64,000 bases of DNA. Origin: Epiperipatus broadwayi (lineage: Eukaryota; Onychophora; Udeonychophora; Euonychophora; Peripatidae). Shown here one piece after another: positions 48,955-59,341 of this stretch. The stretch lies in the NCBI GenBank assembly GCA_028023455.1, contig JAQFVV010012537.1, positions 186,001 through 250,000 on the forward strand, read 5' to 3'. The translations under genes and the position numbers were made by a program. A model generated the notes under the pieces. It searched no databases. It was given only the letters and a program-made list of their open reading frames with translations, and had not been told where the DNA came from. Positions within the stretch are counted from its first letter, which is position 1. Each line of letters opens with the position of its first letter.

Positions 48955-49960
48955 CCCTACCGTCCGATGGTGCTCTTTTTTGCCCAATTCACATCAATAT
49001 ACCAATTCATGGACCGTCTGTTTACATAATATTACGGTAAAAGGTTTTTTTTTTTCCAACCGGTTTTTATTATTTTTTCGTCGGCGATGGTAAACCACCA
49101 AAGTTTTTTTTTATTACATAGTATTACGGTACAAGATTATTTTTTTTCAACTGGTTTTTAATTTTTTTCCGTCAGTGATGGTAAACCAGCAAAGTTTTTT
49201 TTTTTGTTTTTAATAAACAAATATTTTGTTTTTAGATGGTCTAGGGGTGTTGGTTTGTTTGTAAATTAACGACTAACCGTCCATAGGTTTCTTTACATAA
49301 TATTACTTACAGTAAACCAAATTTTTCTTTACACGGTTTTTTAAAGAAACAAACACTTTGTTTTTAGATGGTGTAGATGTGTTGGTTTGCTTTTAAATTA
49401 TCGATTAATGCTCCGTCGGTTTGTTTATACAAAAATACGGTAACAAACACTTTGTTGTTTTTAGATGGTGGAGGGGGGTTGGTTGTTTGCTTTTAACTTC
49501 TTTTTTTTTTTGGTTGATCTTTTGATTTGCTGAAAGACTTCAACAATTCGGTACTTTTGAATAAACCAACACTTGGTTTTTTAGAGGGTGGAGGGTTGTT
49601 TTGATTTTGAATTGTCGTCTTTTTTTTTGGTTAATTTCTTACGAGGCTTTTTTTTTTTCAAATCTTTATGCTACAGAAAGCTTTATATGATAGCAAAAAG
49701 TTCTTCCTTAATTTTTTGGGCCTTTAATTTTAAAAAAGACATAAACAGTTTGTTTTTAAAGAACACTTTTTTTTTAAGGCTGGAGAAGTGGGGTGGCGGG
49801 GAAGGTTTGTTTTGATTTTTAATTATCGACCTCTTTTTGGATTTTCTTTTTGAACATTTTATTATGTTACCACACAGTTCTTTACTATTATTTTATTTTT
49901 TTTTGGTGGGACCTTTTGAATAAACTCTTAAACACTTCTTTTTTTTTTTGGTATAATAAA
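48955..49960. repeat. degenerate T/G-rich repeat block
   Basis: Two kinds of unit recur. One has TTACATAATATTACGG, then a T-run, then CGATGGTAAACCA, seen near 49022 and 49116. The other has TTTGTTTTTAGATGGTG, then GTTGGTTTG, seen near 49230, 49370 and 49450 and weaker near 49575 and 49750. The plus strand is strongly T/G-biased throughout. No protein or known repeat family is recognised. The open frame at 49588-49815 is low-complexity. Confidence 0.6.
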
Positions 49961-49999
49961 ATATTACTTACTTTAACTGTTAATGAAACTCATCAAATA

Positions 50000-50760
50000 T
50001 TACCTACCTACTTTATAATCATGTGAACAACAAAAACAACAACATTTCCCATAAAATAATTTATTGAATCAAATAGAAACGAAACTTTGGACAAACTGTG
50101 AACCAAAACAAGTAAAAAAAAACAAACACCATTTTCGGGGGCATAAAAAACAGCGGCCAAAAATAACATGCAAATAAAATAACAGGGAAGTCTCAAAGCT
50201 GTAAGTAATGGGATTTTGGAACCTTCGAACCAACTTCTCTTATGCAGACCTACATAGGTACGCTTGCAGGAGTTTCCCTTTCTGGGAAAACACAATATTG
50301 CGCATCCGCTTATGTGGCCAACCGGCAATTCACTCAGCTTCGACCAATTTGGACAACTTGCAGATGACATTTTACAGTTCTCGCACAGAATCGCACGTAA
50401 ATGGGCATTTGCGCATGAAATCGGAAAACAACTCTGTTAAAAAGAACCTTTTCAAGATGTGTGCAGTTCAAAAGTGTAGGGAAGCGTGTGTGACACCATG
50501 ACAATTCTTAATATGGAATACTAATTCCACTACGCTTTCTAAAAAATTTCCGACAATGAATTTTTGCAGAGTTTCGTCTCTTTCAAATATGGCCACCATC
50601 AAATCAGACTATAGCAAGAGTTCAAGAGCACTCACTCGACGAATACTGTCGCACTGCAATGGGCATAGTATTTAGTTATATAATCGTAGAATACATCGCC
50701 CTCAGGCGGTCTGTTACGGCTCAAAAAACACTTTGTACTGTCAGCCGTAAATTAAGACCA
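50000..50760. other. less AT-rich block with opposed open frames, unassigned
   Basis: Frames run 50208-50501 on the plus strand (97 codons) and 50370-50008 on the minus strand (120 codons), overlapping antisense. Neither shows a domain I recognise. The CpG-containing composition and the repeat block beside it suggest a single insertion covering about 48955-50760 rather than host exons, because NBAS phases need no exon here. Confidence 0.3.
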
Positions 50761-51458
50761 CTAACACATATCCACACTATATCATTCTGCCTTAAATAAC
50801 CCTTACAACTGATTATTCATATCACAATAAGTGAAAATCATTAGATTATTCCTATTTTGATATTCATATTAATGATTCTAAATCTTTAACCCTCTTAAAG
50901 TTTTGAAAGAAATCCAATATTATCCACCTATATATCAATATATATATATGCAGGGTTAACATTAAGTCACTAATTATATATTTTAATAATTTCAATTAGA
51001 AATAATTGCAAGCTCCTGTAAATTTTTGGATAAAGAATAGTATACATCAAAAGTCAATGAAGCCAAACAGTTTATAACTGAGATTACTAAAATTGTAGAA
51101 CAACCAGCTTGGCTTAGGCTCAAAACTTTAGGATGTTTAAATATTTCATATAAATAGTTTGAAAATATGGCTATTCTATGAACAATGTTCTAGTGATGTA
51201 ACTTATAATCAAAAATTAATTTAAATCTTTCTTTACTAGTGATGAATTATTTATATATACAGTGATGTAGAATATGGCTGTTAAACTATGGCAAGTGCAA
51301 TCCAGGCATGGACAAACCCAACAATTGTATTCATATCTTTCACTTATAAACATTTTAAATTTAACATTATATATATATGTCTTAATAATCCCATGCATAC
51401 TAAATTAATAGATAATTAATGACATAAACTATTTAATTTAAAAAAAAAAAATCCAAAC

Positions 51459-51571
51459 CTTCTAATGGAAATATTTTAATCTTAAAATCTTCTAAAAGAG
51501 TAAGTGAATCAATGAGATCAAGTTCAGCCTGAATATCTTTGTGATTGTCTTTAAATAACATAAGACACTTC
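51459..51571 (-). CDS. NBAS: NBAS homologue, exon A (first exon in window)
   Basis: A 113-nt internal exon with acceptor TTTTTTAACAG just above 51571 and donor GAAG|GTTTGG at 51458. It enters with one base completing a codon from an exon not found in the window, then encodes KCLMLFKDN, then AELDLIDSLTLLEDF and KIKIFPLE, ending one base into a Val codon. CLxL...IxxELDLIxxLxxLxxFxxxxxPL is the start of the Sec39 domain in NBAS as I remember it. The acceptor is strong and the donor weak. No preceding exon was seen over 12.4 kb of transposon-filled DNA upstream. Confidence 0.85.
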
Positions 51572-52700
51572 CTGTTAAAAAAATAAATAAATTGAAAAAC
51601 ATACCATTAAATATCTGATTAAAACTGAGAATTAATAAATACAAACTAATGCATGATATTGTAAACATATTTAAATAGAAATAAATCTTAAGGAAATTTC
51701 ATTTATATTTTGGCTTATACTAATAGTATGAAGAGACCATTAAACTTCATGAATGTTTTAAAATTAAGATGCAAGAATAAATTACATTATGAGGTAGAAA
51801 TAGCAAACACCCAGTAACAATGATCAACTATTATTGCTCGGTTGTGTTACTAGTTACTCAATCTGCTTTTAAGAAATAAATATATCTATTTTCTGTGTGT
51901 GGGTAAATGCATATATATATTTAAAGGTAATAGTAAATAAATAGAAAATAATTGTAGAATTAAAAGATTTATCTTTTAAGTATGTAACTATAAAATAACT
52001 AGAAGATATAAGATTAGAATAAAGATTATATTCTAATTATAGCAAAAAAGCAAAATTAGTGATAACAAGATAAAATGTATTTATAATAATTAAAGAAATG
52101 AGAGTCAGATTTCTGTAGTTGATAAAAAGAATTTGAATCTCATAATTCATTGAGTTAACAAAAGATAAAACATTCTGGAATTCAACACGTGTGTACTTAG
52201 AGAAATAACTACCTTATCTGATGAGCAGGAATACCAGTCAGTCAGCTATAGGAAGGTTGGAGAAGAAAAAAAAACAATTAAGAAGGAACTTAATGGGTGG
52301 ATGGAGTAAAATTTGGGAGATGGACATCATCCTTTGCCCAGTAGCTTATAGAGTGTAGAGCTTGTCTTTGGACATGAGAAAGCAAGCTAGGAACAAAACA
52401 GGTCAAAACGATCTTTATTATTATTTTATATGTCTATGGGCTTATGTGTATGTATGTCTATAAAATGTAAAATTACTCTAATAATTATTGTCAGTTAATA
52501 CATTAAATTATTGTGAGTTAGATTTATTAAAAGCACTGGATTTAACTGAAGTAGTGTTGAGTCATTATTGGGTAAACTTTTGGAATTCAGTCAGGGAAAA
52601 GCAAAACCCCCAGATAAGAATCTCGGCTGTAAGATTTAGTATGGTGAAGATATAACAACGCAGTCACAGTCGAAACAAACCCCAAAATTAGCGGATATAA
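51572..52700 (-). other. NBAS upstream intron, start
   Basis: AT-rich intronic DNA before the transposon cluster. Nothing is recognised. A Gypsy long terminal repeat was looked for just before 52700 and not found. Confidence 0.5.
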
Positions 52701-52718
52701 CATTGACAGTCAGCCAGT

Positions 52719-53520
52719 TTGATTCAAACTAAGAATCAAGATAAACCGGTTAGATTTATGTGCACTAAAAGATTTGCTAAAATGCAACCTGCTGTAGGAG
52801 AATTTGATGTCAGTGAGGCAAGTAATTGGGCCTTGTATATCCAACATATAGAAAAGTATCTCTTCATAAATCAAATCGAAAATGACAAGTTCAAAATAAC
52901 GACAGTATTAAGTTCTGTTGAAAAAAGGATACCAGAGATTGCGAACAGGTTTGCAGAGCCTGACACCAGAAGAATACTCTTAAGATCAATTTAAAGAGCA
53001 GCTGTCAAACTATTTCAATCCCCATCCCTCTAGACATGTCGCCAGACTGCATTTTTGCGGCCGCTATCGATTAGGCAAGAGAGTATTAAAGATTACGATT
53101 GTTTCCTCCAGAATCTTGCAAAGAATTGTGTCTATAGGACACATTCCTGGATGAGGCCCTCATTGAACAAATTCTAAAATGAATTAATAGTGACAATTTA
53201 AAGCAATAATTATTGTCCATTATCAATTTAGGCTACAGTGAAGCCATGAAAGGTAGCATAGCTTATGAACTCATACTAAGGCAATCGTGTAAGTTCACAG
53301 AGTTCAATAGTAGTGAAAAAAAAAAGCAAACAGAAGTCTGCAAAACATGAAGTAACAAATGGTAATGATCTAACTAATTACAGCAAAAAGCCATTTATTT
53401 GCATTTGCTGAGGTAAAAATGGCCACTTCACAGGCATGAGCGGCATAAAATTGGCAAAAAAAAAAAAAAGGAAACATTATAAGAAAAACATTAAGGTAAC
53501 AAGTAATGAAATAAGTTAAT
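52719..53520 (+). pseudogene. Gypsy-like gag remnant
   Basis: The frame 52719-52994 encodes a capsid-like stretch (WALYIQHIEKYLF, VLSSVEKRIPEIANRF). After a stop, broken frames give EQLSNYFNPHPS and RLHFCGRYRLG. Near 53395 a knuckle-like CxC-x-GKNGHF block remains, with a stop inside it. An A-run at 53457-53469 follows. Inactive. Confidence 0.65.
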
Positions 53521-53619
53521 TATAGCTGTATATTTCAGGGTCAGGAAAAGCAATTTACCAATATTAAAAATATCTCTATATCTGATGATGATAAAATAAA
53601 CGAATATTAAAATATATAA

Positions 53620-54011
53620 TAAGCCTATACCCATGGAGGTCAACAGGGGGAGTGGTGTATTACAGATATCAGTCTGCGATTGGAAATACCATAATGTCGA
53701 ATTGTAAACAAATCCCTGTAATAACTAAAACGGACCTGAAAGTAATAGATGTAAATGGTAACAATATCAAAATTAAGAGTGTAGTTAAAACCCAAGTAGG
53801 TAGAATTGAGGGTAAAGTTGTAGAACTACCATTATGTATAGTATTTGCACCCATCAACCCCCTAATCAGCCGTGAATGGTTCAGAAAGTTAGGAATTAAA
53901 CTTAAATTCATGAAAAAGATCAAGGTTGAAAAGGAAACGGAAAACAAATTTCCTAGCTTGTTTAAGGAAGCAACAGGGATAATGAAAGCAATGCCTGTAT
54001 CATTAAAATAA
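53620..54011 (+). pseudogene. Gypsy-like protease region remnant
   Basis: The frame 53652-54011 encodes TKTDLKVIDVNGNNIKI, then VELPLCIVFAPINPLISREW, the flap-to-end region of retroelement aspartic proteases (the L-x-G-R-x-W type ending, here changed). The catalytic triad region lies in a broken frame just upstream. The end (FPSLFKEATGIMK) matches the lead-in to a reverse transcriptase that is then missing. Confidence 0.65.
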
Positions 54012-54241
54012 GCAGGGAGATGCTATGATAACTTGTAAACTGCAAAAAATTCCGTTTGCCCAGAAAGAAAAAGTCGAGAAAGAAACAGAAATCAATTATA
54101 CAGACATGCTAAAAAAATCAAAACATTAAATGGAAAAATTATAGCTTATTGGACAGAAGATGATGGCTACTAAAGCAAATCAGAGAGGACTGGCCTAGTC
54201 CCAGCTTCCTCTATAAGAAACTCTAGAACAGCTGTGAACAG

Positions 54242-54720
54242 ATGCCTGTCTGTAAAGGAGACATCCTGAGGGACAACCAGGTGCTAATACCAGTCATAGA
54301 TAGACTGCAGATATTAAAGTTGCTGCATGAGGGTCATCTAGGCATAGGCAGGGCAAAGGCACTAGTCCATAGTTATATACAGTGGCCGAACATTAACGCA
54401 GATATTGAAAAATACATAAAGAAATGCGATAACTGTCAATAAAGAACTAAATAACCCCTGTCAATTTTGAATTAGCGCTGACAAGCCATGGCAACAAATT
54501 CACATAGACCACTGCGGTCCATTAGAAGACTATCTATTCATTGTAGTGGTCGACTCAGACTACAAGAAATATTTTCCCATCATGGGCTTCCTGAAACATT
54601 AGTTTCAGATAATGAAATGTCTTTTACATCATAGAATTTCGGGGAAGTGATGAAACAATCCTCCCTCCCCAATACCATCCCCAATCAAATGGACTGGTTG
54701 AAAGAGCAGTGCAAAATTTA
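54242..54720 (+). pseudogene. Gypsy-like integrase remnant (H2C2 zinc domain and partial core)
   Basis: 54242-54442 encodes ILKLLHEGHLGIGRAKAL, then WPNINADIEKYIKKCDNC: the His-His-Cys-Cys zinc-binding domain of retroelement integrases. After a stop, frames near 54490-54570 give an integrase-core start with the first catalytic aspartate region (HIDHCGPLED). Later core motifs are broken by stops. Confidence 0.78.
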
Positions 54721-55204
54721 AAATCATTTATAAGAAAAATGAATAAAACTAAAATACAGAGAGCAGTTCTTACACTCTGCCTCCTCAACAAAATCCAAAT
54801 CCGAAAAATCACTGACTGAAATTATATTAGTATGCACAAAAGTAGCAAACATATCACCCACACTTCTCCATTTCTGTGTTGCTAATGATCCTGTTTGAGC
54901 CTTAAACAGTAAACTACTTTTTTTGCTATTATGATAAATTAACTCATACTTAATATTCTGTTTAATTCTATATGTATTTAAAGCTTTTTACTCTTCATCT
55001 CTCCAACTCCCTATTTTCTATTAATGCATATATTCTTCTACCCGATTCCTTGCCACTATAACACTCAACAATTCTACTAACACAATCATCCCACCTTTTG
55101 TATAAGTATACTGATATAAAATCTTTATCCAAATGCCTGTCGTTTACTCATAACCCAATTAAATACCATTTTGGCTATTTTCTTATTATCCATAAATTGC
55201 AATC

Positions 55205-55445
55205 TACCGACATTTTCATTTTGCTTTTTGCATTTCTCATATAAACACTTGACCAACCCATTTTCTCTTAAATTGCCTCCTTTGCCATCCTCACATATGC
55301 ATATAATTCATGTCTTCCTACTTCTCTTTGTACTTTTTCTACTACCGAACATTTTCATTTTGCTTTTTGCATTTCTCATATAAAAACTTGACCAACCCAT
55401 TTTCTCTTAAATTGCCTCCTTTGCCATCCTCACATATGCATATGG
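55205..55445. repeat. 139-bp direct duplication inside LINE copy 2
   Basis: The segment from TACCGACATTTTCATTTTGC (55205) recurs from 55344 with an extra A and a short deletion of about 25 bp near its end. It corresponds to the connector of ORF2 after the thumb. Confidence 0.85.
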
Positions 55446-56036
55446 TACTTTTTCTAAGTAATCTAACACCGTTTTATTAACACATAACACGTTGTTACCA
55501 TAAGTTAACCCTACTACTGCCACTCCCTTCCATACAATTCTAGCCATATCATATTTAGTATATAAACCCACTACTAATTTCTTTATCAGTCCCTTTCTTT
55601 TCTTTGCTTCATTTATCAATTTTTTCTCCCATTCATCCAAATAATTTCTCTGTTTATTTAAGACGATTTCCAAATAGTTATACCTATTCACCACATTTAA
55701 TTTTATATCTCCCAATAAAAACTCTTTCTCTTCTTTCCCCCCAGCATTTATCATCATTACTTTTGATTTTTCTTTATAAAATTTAATCTCTTCTCTTTTT
55801 CCATTCTTGTGCATGTCTTCAGCATAACTTCCACATACTTCCCTACCTTCTATGCACAATAAGATATCATAAGCAAATAAAAGACCTGATAATGTATATA
55901 CTCCCTTACCATCTATTAATGATATTACTAACCCTCTTCCTAGTTTTTCTATTGCTCTATTTTTCTCAAATATAACAAAAACAAATTAGATATCATAGGG
56001 CATCCTTGCTTTAGACCCACCCCATTTTTCCTTTAA

Positions 56037-56117
56037 CTGAATCTGTATTTCCTACTTGATATGTATAGTAACTGTCCATCTATTACTATACCTATCAAGT
56101 AGGAAATACAGATTCAG
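56037..56117. repeat. 35-bp inverted duplication at the RTE junction
   Basis: 56037-56071 (CTGAATCTGTATTTCCTACT...) and 56083-56117 are inverted copies with one mismatch around an 11-bp loop. The left arm is LINE target sequence. The right arm is an extra, inverted copy of it placed between the target and the RTE 5' junction. Confidence 0.85.
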
Positions 56118-56302
56118 ATGGACAATTGAAATCTTAAGCTGGATTCCAAGAGATTGTAAAAGATCCAGATGGATGGATGAAATAAGAAAGTGTGCAGGGG
56201 TGATGTGGAGAAGGGAAGCTAAAGATCGGAGAAGAAGGATTGAATTTGGAGAGCCCTTCATCCTGCAGTGGATTGATAATGGTTGATGATGATGTATAGT
56301 AA
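56118..56302 (+). mobile_element. RTE-type LINE 3' end inserted in LINE copy 2
   Basis: Encodes WTIEILSWIPRDCKRSR, WMDEIRK, MWRREAKDRRRRIEFGEPF and ends in GATAATGGTTGATGATGATG, the same 3' end as the fragment at 21302-21690. A short internal deletion is visible relative to it. The 11-bp ATGTATAGTAA occurs at 56061-56071 and 56292-56302 and is the likely target duplication. Confidence 0.85.
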
Positions 56303-57679
56303 TTACTTTCATACAATCTCTTAATAAGATCCAAAACTACATTCATTCCCAAATTTACTAAACTTACCCATAATCTATTTCTATTTACTCTATCATTTGT
56401 CTTCTCTATATCTATAAAGACCATATACAACTGTCTATCTGTATTCAGACTCATAACTATAAGTTGGATGACTACAAATAAACTATCTCTTATAAACTTA
56501 TTCGATCGAAAATCTTTTTGTATTTCTCCCATTATATTATTTTCTTCCATCCACTTTGTGACCCTTCCAGCCACCATATATGCAAAAAACTTTATATAAC
56601 ACTGACATTACCGCTATCAGTCTATAATTGTTTAATTTCCTATGATCTTTACTCTTTCATTTAAATAATAGCGTTAATGTTGTATTATTTCAACTATCTA
56701 GAAATTCTGTCTTCTGTGTCATCTTATTAAAATATGATAATAATTTTGCCCCATTTCCCCAATACATCACCATCTCTGTTGCCCATCCATCTAAACCTCT
56801 TGCCTTTACACTTTTCAATATCTTTTCTGTCTTATTCAATTCATTTTCTGTAAAACTAATATTTCCATTACTATGTGCTTTTATATTTGTTATCAGTCTT
56901 TCACATCTAACAACTTTTCTATATCCATTGCATATTTATTTAAGATTGTCCCCAATTCTTCTCTAGAGCTACACTCTTCCCCCCATTATCCAATAATGCT
57001 ACATCCCCCCCCCCCATCATCTAATAATACTATTTCTCAATTTCCTACATTCCTTTCTTTTAATATATTTCCAAAATTTTTTTCACTTCATTATCTCTAG
57101 TTACCACATACACTATATCACCATCCATTCTTCTCTTTCTAACCTTATCTCAAACAGCAAATGTTCTTGACACTTAACAATATTTTTTTGACATAACTCC
57201 TATATCATCAACATTTTTTTCTTTTCTATTTATACCCTGCCATACCAAGTTTTCCAATGTAGGTTCTTCTTCTCCTCTTAGATGTGTTTCCACCACTGCT
57301 AATAATACCTCAAGTTCTTCATTTTTAACTGCTTTGTTTAATTCCAGTCAATTTTCAGATCTCTTACTATCAATATTCAAATATCTAAATTTAACAATTT
57401 CTTCTTTTCTTATTATCCGTTTATATTATAAATTCTTTTGACTCTTTCTTCTCTATTACATTCGTAAGTAGCTTGCTTATCATTAATTTTATAAACCCAT
57501 TCACTCTTCACATCTATGTTTATATCTAAATCAAATATCCTTTGTTTATTTCTTACATTCTGTCCATCCTTCTTCTTTTTGATAATATTGCAATTTAAAA
57601 CCCTACCCCCCTTTATAAGCTTCGTGAACTATAATATTTTTTATAAATCAAACTCCCTAATACTTCATTTCCTTTTGCT

Positions 57680-58590
57680 AAGTACAATCCATCTTTACTA
57701 TACAATTCCCTCTTACTAATAAAAATATCCTACACATCCACAAACATAACACTATTTCTTTTGCACAACATGCCCTATCTAACATATACCCATTGTCAAA
57801 TCTTGATAATAATCCAATTCCTATTTTTCCTTTAATCTTACTCAAATTACTAATCAAATCTATGTACTTATCCATTACTCTCTCCGATGGTTCTGACAAA
57901 TTATTTGTTCCTACCATAAAAATAACCATCTCCACTCCCTTGTTTCTTTACATTATCTGTAACATACCTAATTCTAGCTCCAGGCAAACATATTCTAACA
58001 TACCTGTTTCTATTTTCCCTTGCAATTACATCTCCATATCCTCTAATTAGTGAGTCTCCGAACAATACTGTCTCATAGTTTACTTTCCTTATTTCATCCG
58101 TAACATTCTCTTCCATCTTCTGGACTTCCTTGTCTAATTCTTCTTTATCATTTCCATTCGTTAATTCCTTAATCTGCTCATACTTCATTTCTAACGATTT
58201 TAATTTTGCCTCTACATCCTTTACTTCCTCTATCTTATTTATTGTTTGGTTAATCATCTCCATTGCACTACTTATTTTGTCATCCATATCTCGTCACTCT
58301 ACTAAATACATACTCTATTCTATCTTCCTTAACAATATTTGGCTCCATTTCTCCTGACTCTTTTTAAACTATCTACACTTAGAAACCATTTTTTCATCTC
58401 TTTTATCACATTTACACAGTCTATATTGCCATAAACCTGTTAAATCCTTCCTAGTCTTATTTAAGCATTTCAAATAATAAACCTTATCACGTACAGTCCA
58501 TTCTACCACAGCATGCCTAATTTCTTTCTGACCATTATATATATACATTGTGGGATACAAATGCAATTCATATTTCTTATTCTTCAAGTC
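57680..58590 (-). pseudogene. LINE copy 2, ORF1 with esterase-type domain
   Basis: From the N-terminal side: a Cys-containing segment (58587-58369: LWQYRLCKCDKRDEKM), a coiled coil (58287-58150: ISSAMEMINQTINKIEEV..., heptad-rich), then an SGNH/GDSL-type hydrolase with block I FGDSLIRGYG, a CLPGARIRYV block and block III VGTNN. Frameshifts separate the pieces. Esterase-type ORF1 proteins are known in the CR1/L2/Rex group of LINEs, which supports the family call. The catalytic Ser and the GTNN block are still present, but no intact frame remains. Confidence 0.75.
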
Positions 58591-58620
58591 CCCTACTCTA
58601 TATTTAAATTTTTCTATTAC

Positions 58621-58884
58621 TCTTCAAATCACTTTATACAAAAGAAAAAAAAATTCTTTTTTTAAAGGCAATCAATAAACACATGCTTTCTAATCTTATC
58701 CCTGAAACGTTACCTTCTTTTTCAAATAAATCACTCTCTTTCTTGAATTGAAAGATTCATTAACAGCAAACCTACTACAAACCAATTAATCTTATGTACA
58801 ACTTAGTTTTAAAGCCTTTTTGCAGTAAACACACACACTATTTTTTCATTTTATATTTAAATTGGCATATCGAATCACTTTCCA
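58621..58884. other. junction DNA between LINE copies 2 and 3
   Basis: AT-rich sequence that may include the 5' untranslated region of copy 2. No features beyond an AC-rich word near 58829 were seen. Confidence 0.4.
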
Positions 58885-59341
58885 TAGTGATGTTGATGTG
58901 GTGTGATGCACTATGACTTCCTCCTTATATGGAGTCATAAATCTCTGTCAATATGACCAGAGAAACCTGTTAGCCACTTTACCATTTCTTTTCATTCCCC
59001 ACCCAAAGTTTTTCCCATATTCTTCTCTAACCTGCTCCATCCCATGTCCACAAGATAATCTTTGTCAACTCCATGGCCTTTATATCTAAATCTCCCTTAT
59101 CTTTTCCCAAACCCAGCATAGAACCAAGAACCTATAGGCATTTACATTCAATTAATGGATGCCTAATATTTTCTATGCTTTACTTGCATAACTTGCAGAC
59201 TAAATCATCCATATTTTTTCATTTATGTGTATATTCCCTTGTTGCTAACAATACTGTTCGAGCCTTAAATAGTAAACCACTTTCCTTGCTATTATCATAA
59301 ATTAACTCGCACCCAATATTCTGTTTACTTCTATATATATT
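58885..59341 (-). mobile_element. CR1-like LINE, copy 3, 3' end
   Basis: Matches the 3' part of copy 1 closely, including AAACCTGTTAGCCACTTTA (58958), the Cys/His knuckle region and AATTAACTCGCAYCCAATAT, and a 3' end with ACATCA-type repeats near 58895. It stops inside ORF2 at ATATATATT (59341), and the same LINE sequence continues at 63923. Confidence 0.8.

Larger units (their letters stand above)
45013..51458 (-). other. NBAS intron A-B
   Basis: A 6.4-kb intron with donor GTTTGG (51458, a weaker match) and acceptor ATTTAG. 45250-48950 is plain AT-rich DNA. 48955-49960 is a T-rich degenerate repeat block and 50000-50760 is a less AT-rich block. No other gene is supported. Confidence 0.7.
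52700..54830 (+). mobile_element. Gypsy-like LTR retroelement remnant, internally deleted
   Basis: In order on the plus strand: a gag-like region, a decayed zinc knuckle, a protease-like region, then directly an integrase zinc-binding domain and the start of the integrase core. Most of the reverse transcriptase and RNase H is missing, so an internal deletion removed it near 54000-54180. Frameshifts and stops interrupt every part. No LTR, primer site or polypurine tract was seen. The piece abuts the 3'-truncated end of the LINE at 54850. Confidence 0.75.
55407..56577 (-). pseudogene. LINE copy 2, reverse transcriptase pieces
   Basis: 56577-56310 carries GRVTKWMEENN, then LYMVFIDIEK and LYESNYYT. 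55859-55407 carries the thumb and connector (YNYLEIVL, KKRKGLIKKLVVG, MARIVWKGVAVVGLTYGNN). The palm between is broken by the RTE insertion and by stops. The FAYD box lacks one catalytic aspartate. Confidence 0.78.
54850..58620 (-). mobile_element. CR1-like LINE, copy 2 with ORF1 (defective)
   Basis: Minus-strand order from 58620 down: ORF1 (57680-58590), the N-terminal endonuclease region with ETHLR near 57290, the RT linker and motifs from about 57100, the palm (FIDIEKTNDRVNR near 56410) with the catalytic FADD altered to FAYD near 55875, the thumb (KFYKEKSKVMMIN) and the connector. It is 3'-truncated at about 54850, lacking the knuckle and tail present in copy 1. An RTE end is inserted at 56072-56302. 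It is closely related to copy 1, which lacks ORF1. Confidence 0.83.

Noticed and set aside
57516-58357. Plus-strand open frames over LINE copy 2
   Set aside because: Antisense shadows of the esterase-type ORF1.
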